Shown: piece by piece, positions 61,623 through 64,000 of the stretch | Position numbering within the stretch: the stretch's first letter is position 1 | Layout: every line of letters begins with the position of its first letter | Assembly: GCF_009758255.1 (NCBI RefSeq) | Contig: NZ_WSEN01000010.1 | Coordinates: 186,001-250,000 of the forward strand | Direction: 5' to 3' | DNA: 64,000 bases | Source: Microbacterium sp. MAH-37 | GTDB lineage: Bacteria > Actinomycetota > Actinomycetes > Actinomycetales > Microbacteriaceae | Program-made: the position numbers and the translations under genes | Notes under the pieces: model-generated | What the model saw: the letters and a program-made list of their open reading frames with translations, nothing else | What the model was told of the DNA's origin: nothing | The model's database searches: none

Positions 61623-62563
61623 CCGCCACCGCACCCACCACCACGACCATCGTCACCGGCCGCGCCGCGTCTCCTCGCCGGCGCCATGCCGGCGGCCGCG
61701 ATGAGCAGCTGGTCAGCTGGGCGTTCCTGGCCCCGTTCCTCATCGCCTTCGTGCTGTTCATGGCCTGGCCCATCCTGCACGGCTTCTACCTCAGCTTCAC
61801 GAATCAGTCCCTGACCGGCGCCGGCGGCGATCTGGTCGGCGGCGCGAACTATGCCGAGGCACTCACCGACCCGGTGATGTGGGGTGCGCTGGGCAACACC
61901 GCCTGGTTCACGGTGCTCTCCACCATCCCGCTCGTGATCATCGCCCTGCTGATGGCCGTGCTGGTGGACCGCGGGCTGCCCGGGCAGTGGCTGTGGCGGC
62001 TGTCGTTCTTCATGCCGTACCTGCTGGCCTCCACCGTGATCTCGCAGATCTGGGTGTGGATCTTCAACCCGCAGATCGGCGCCGCGAACAACATCCTGAA
62101 GGCGCTCGGCCTGCAGCCGATCGCCTGGCTGCAGAACCCCGACACCAACCTGATGGCGATCGTGATCGCCACGGTGTGGTGGACGATCGGCTTCAACTTC
62201 CTGCTCTACCTGGCCGCAATGCAGAACATCCCCGCGCAGCAGTACGAGGCGGCGGCGCTGGACGGCGCCGGCCCCTGGCGGCAGTTCTGGTCGATCACGC
62301 TGCCCCAGCTCGGACCGGCCACGGCACTGATCGTGCTGCTGCAGATCCTCGCATCGCTGAAGCTGTTCGATCAGGCCTATCAGATGCTCGGCGGTCTCTC
62401 CAGCGACACCACCCGCTCGATCGTGCAGTACATCTACGAGACCGGGTTCGTCGGCTACCGGTTCGGCTACTCCGCCGCGATCTCGTACGTGTTCTTCGCG
62501 CTCATCATCATCCTCGGCGTCGTCCAGGCGCTTATCACGCGTCGTCGGAAGGAGTCGCGATGA
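61619..62563 (+). CDS. Sugar ABC transporter permease (MalF-like)
   Basis: A 314-residue permease with six helices; the first is SWAFLAPFLIAFVLFMAWPI. The EAA loop reads QYEAAALDGAGPWRQFWSIT. Overlaps the binding-protein stop (ATGA) and the second permease start (ATGA), so all three are coupled. Confidence 0.94.
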   Translation: MTATAPTTTTIVTGRAASPRRRHAGGRDEQLVSWAFLAPFLIAFVLFMAWPILHGFYLSFTNQSLTGAGGDLVGGANYAEALTDPVMWGALGNTAWFTVLSTIPLVIIALLMAVLVDRGLPGQWLWRLSFFMPYLLASTVISQIWVWIFNPQIGAANNILKALGLQPIAWLQNPDTNLMAIVIATVWWTIGFNFLLYLAAMQNIPAQQYEAAALDGAGPWRQFWSITLPQLGPATALIVLLQILASLKLFDQAYQMLGGLSSDTTRSIVQYIYETGFVGYRFGYSAAISYVFFALIIILGVVQALITRRRKESR

Positions 62564-63456
62564 CCACCGCGACCAGCACTCTGATCGCCCCCGCCGCGTT
62601 CAACGACCGGGTGCGGAAGCCAGGCACGCGGCGGTTCGGGGCATCCCGCATCATCGCCTTCGTCGTCCTCGCACTGATGGCCGTCGGCTGGCTGCTGCCG
62701 TTCCTGTGGGCGGTCGCGACGGCGTTCAAGACCGAGACGGATGCCGCATCCGGCGACCCCGGCTGGATCGGCCCGAGCGGACCGACGGTCGAGGCCTTCA
62801 CCTCGGTCCTGTCCCAGGGCAACGTGTACGTGTGGGCCTGGAACAGCCTGTGGACCTCGGCCGTGATCACCCTGATCACCGTGGCGATCTCGGCCGGCGC
62901 CGCCTACGCGTTCTCCCGCCTGGACTTCAAGGGACGGCGCTGGCTGTTCGTCGTGATCATCGCGTCGATCGTGGTGCCACCGCAGGTGCTGATCATCCCG
63001 CTGTTCTACGAGATGCTCGCCTTCAACCTGGTGGACACGCCCTGGGGCCTGATCCTGCCGCAGGTGGTGGTGCCGGCGATGGTGTTCATCCTGAAGAAGT
63101 TCTTCGACGCGGTCCCGATCGAGCTCGAGGACGCCGCACGGGTGGACGGCGCCAGCCGGTTCCGCATCTTCTGGTCGGTGGTGCTGCCGCTGTCGCGGCC
63201 GATCCTGGCGTCCGTCGCGATCTTCGTGTTCATCGGGGCATGGAACAACTTCCTCTGGCCGTTCCTGGTCATCAACGACACCACGCTGATGACCCTGCCG
63301 GTCGGCCTGCAGACCGTGATCAGCGCGTACGGCGTGCAGTACGCGCAGGTGATGGCGCAGGCCGTGCTGGCGGCGCTGCCGCTGATCGCCGTGTTCCTCA
63401 TCTTCCAGAAGCAGATCGTCAAGGGCGTCGCGACCAGCGGCTTCGGCGGTCAGTGA
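62560..63456 (+). CDS. Sugar ABC transporter permease (MalG-like)
   Basis: A 298-residue inner-membrane permease; EAA loop ELEDAARVDGASRFRIFWSV and C-terminal LIFQKQIVKGVATSGFGGQ are typical of the MalG side. Six helices, with FAFSRLDF-like AYAFSRLDFKGRRWLFVVII before helix 3. Starts within the preceding stop and is followed 46 bases later by the GH51 gene. Confidence 0.94.
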   Translation: MTTATSTLIAPAAFNDRVRKPGTRRFGASRIIAFVVLALMAVGWLLPFLWAVATAFKTETDAASGDPGWIGPSGPTVEAFTSVLSQGNVYVWAWNSLWTSAVITLITVAISAGAAYAFSRLDFKGRRWLFVVIIASIVVPPQVLIIPLFYEMLAFNLVDTPWGLILPQVVVPAMVFILKKFFDAVPIELEDAARVDGASRFRIFWSVVLPLSRPILASVAIFVFIGAWNNFLWPFLVINDTTLMTLPVGLQTVISAYGVQYAQVMAQAVLAALPLIAVFLIFQKQIVKGVATSGFGGQ

Positions 63457-63502
63457 CCGCGCCCCGGCATCCGTCCTCCCCTCCGTCTCGAAAGGACCCC
63501 TC

Positions 63503-64000
63503 ATGACCAACGCCCGCATCACGATCGACCGCGACTTCACGATCGGCGAGGTGCCGCGCCGGCTCTTCGGCTCGTTCGTCGAGCACATGGGGCGCTGCGT
63601 GTACACCGGGATCTACGAACCAGGGCATCCGGCATCCGATGCGCGCGGGTTCCGCACCGACGTGCTGGAGCTGGTGCGCGAGATGGGGCCGACGGTGGTG
63701 CGGTACCCGGGGGGCAACTTCGTCTCCGGGTACCGCTGGGAGGACGGCGTCGGACCGGTGGCCGACCGCCCGGTGCGGATGGACGGCGCCTGGCACACGA
63801 TCGAGACCAACGCGTTCGGACTGCACGAGTTCGTGGACTGGGCGCGCGAGGCCGAGGTCGAGGTGATGGAGGCCATCAACCTCGGCACGCGCGGCGTCGA
63901 GGAGGCGCGCTCGCTCGTCGAGTACGCCAATCACCCGAACGGCACGTACTGGTCCGACCTGCGCCGGCGCAACGGCGCCGAGGATCCGTTCGGCATCAAG
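63503..64000 (+). CDS. abfA: Alpha-L-arabinofuranosidase, GH51 (5' part)
   Basis: The first 166 residues of a GH51 enzyme; the window ends before the catalytic Glu residues. Family landmarks: RLFGSFVEHMGRCVYTGIYE, VVRYPGGNFVSGYRWEDGVG and GLHEFVDWAREAEVEVMEAI. AAAGGA precedes the ATG by nine bases. No signal peptide, so it releases L-arabinose from imported oligosaccharides inside the cell, feeding araA. Last visible gene of the transporter operon. Confidence 0.93.
   Translation, partial: MTNARITIDRDFTIGEVPRRLFGSFVEHMGRCVYTGIYEPGHPASDARGFRTDVLELVREMGPTVVRYPGGNFVSGYRWEDGVGPVADRPVRMDGAWHTIETNAFGLHEFVDWAREAEVEVMEAINLGTRGVEEARSLVEYANHPNGTYWSDLRRRNGAEDPFGIK

Noticed and set aside
1..64000. Genomic island, prophage or integrative element
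   Set aside because: No integrase, transposase, tRNA or attachment repeats were seen, and codon use is uniform by eye.

Overview
The window reads as chromosomal DNA of a high-GC Gram-positive actinobacterium. Microbacterium or a close Microbacteriaceae relative is the best guess, from GC-rich third positions, frequent GTG and apparently leaderless starts, 4-base ATGA/GTGA gene overlaps, and constant use of the heptamer GGATGCC/GGCATCC. It holds 59 protein genes that I can support. I found no rRNA, tRNA, CRISPR array, transposase or phage gene. The first and last genes run off the window.

Layout. 1-5.0 kb: end of a sugar ABC permease, facing a minus-strand operon GH43 glycosidase - LacI regulator - DUF6807 protein - serine hydrolase. 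5.1-15.5 kb: a MarR-controlled pair of MFS exporters, a membrane molybdopterin oxidoreductase, a two-gene ABC exporter with its regulator, a BCCT osmolyte carrier and a small acidic protein. 15.5-23.2 kb: amino-acid catabolism (rocD, ddaH, putA) enclosing a quinone-oxidoreductase/XRE/membrane-protein operon. 23.4-26.5 kb: four unrecognised membrane or exported proteins. 26.5-30.5 kb: a CitMHS citrate carrier divergent from a CitA/CitB-type two-component system. 30.7-34.4 kb: transhydrogenase pntAB and a thioesterase. 35.2-38.5 kb: etfB-etfA followed by a b-type cytochrome with an odd repeated N-terminus. 38.6-40.6 kb: small regulators, an SRPBCC protein, a DUF1905 protein and an Imm-5-like protein. 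40.6-45.2 kb: enoyl-CoA hydratase and the distal valine pathway (mmsA, acyl-CoA dehydrogenase, mmsB). 45.4-50.1 kb: a MerR-PP2C fusion, a secreted ScyD/ScyE-type protein, a thiolase and an aldo/keto reductase. 50.2-64 kb: an L-arabinose locus.

How the genes fit together. The right-hand 14 kb is a coherent arabinose system. GH51 arabinofuranosidase and a GH27 enzyme (whose active-site change suggests beta-L-arabinopyranosidase) release the sugar, a LacI-controlled ABC transporter imports sugar, and mutarotase, araA, araB and araD convert L-arabinose to D-xylulose 5-phosphate. Two LacI regulators flank the system and each has a convincing palindromic operator. The GH43 operon at the left edge probably handles related plant-wall oligosaccharides. 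The middle of the window is oxidative catabolism of proline, arginine/ornithine, valine and fatty acyl-CoA, with electron transfer through ETF and a candidate membrane cytochrome acceptor.

Beyond the genes, the window carries at least three families of short palindromic repeats. One resembles CCTGAGCCTGTCGAAGG and lies inside coding sequence at four places, adding short peptides or supplying a start codon. About ten candidate operators can be read directly.
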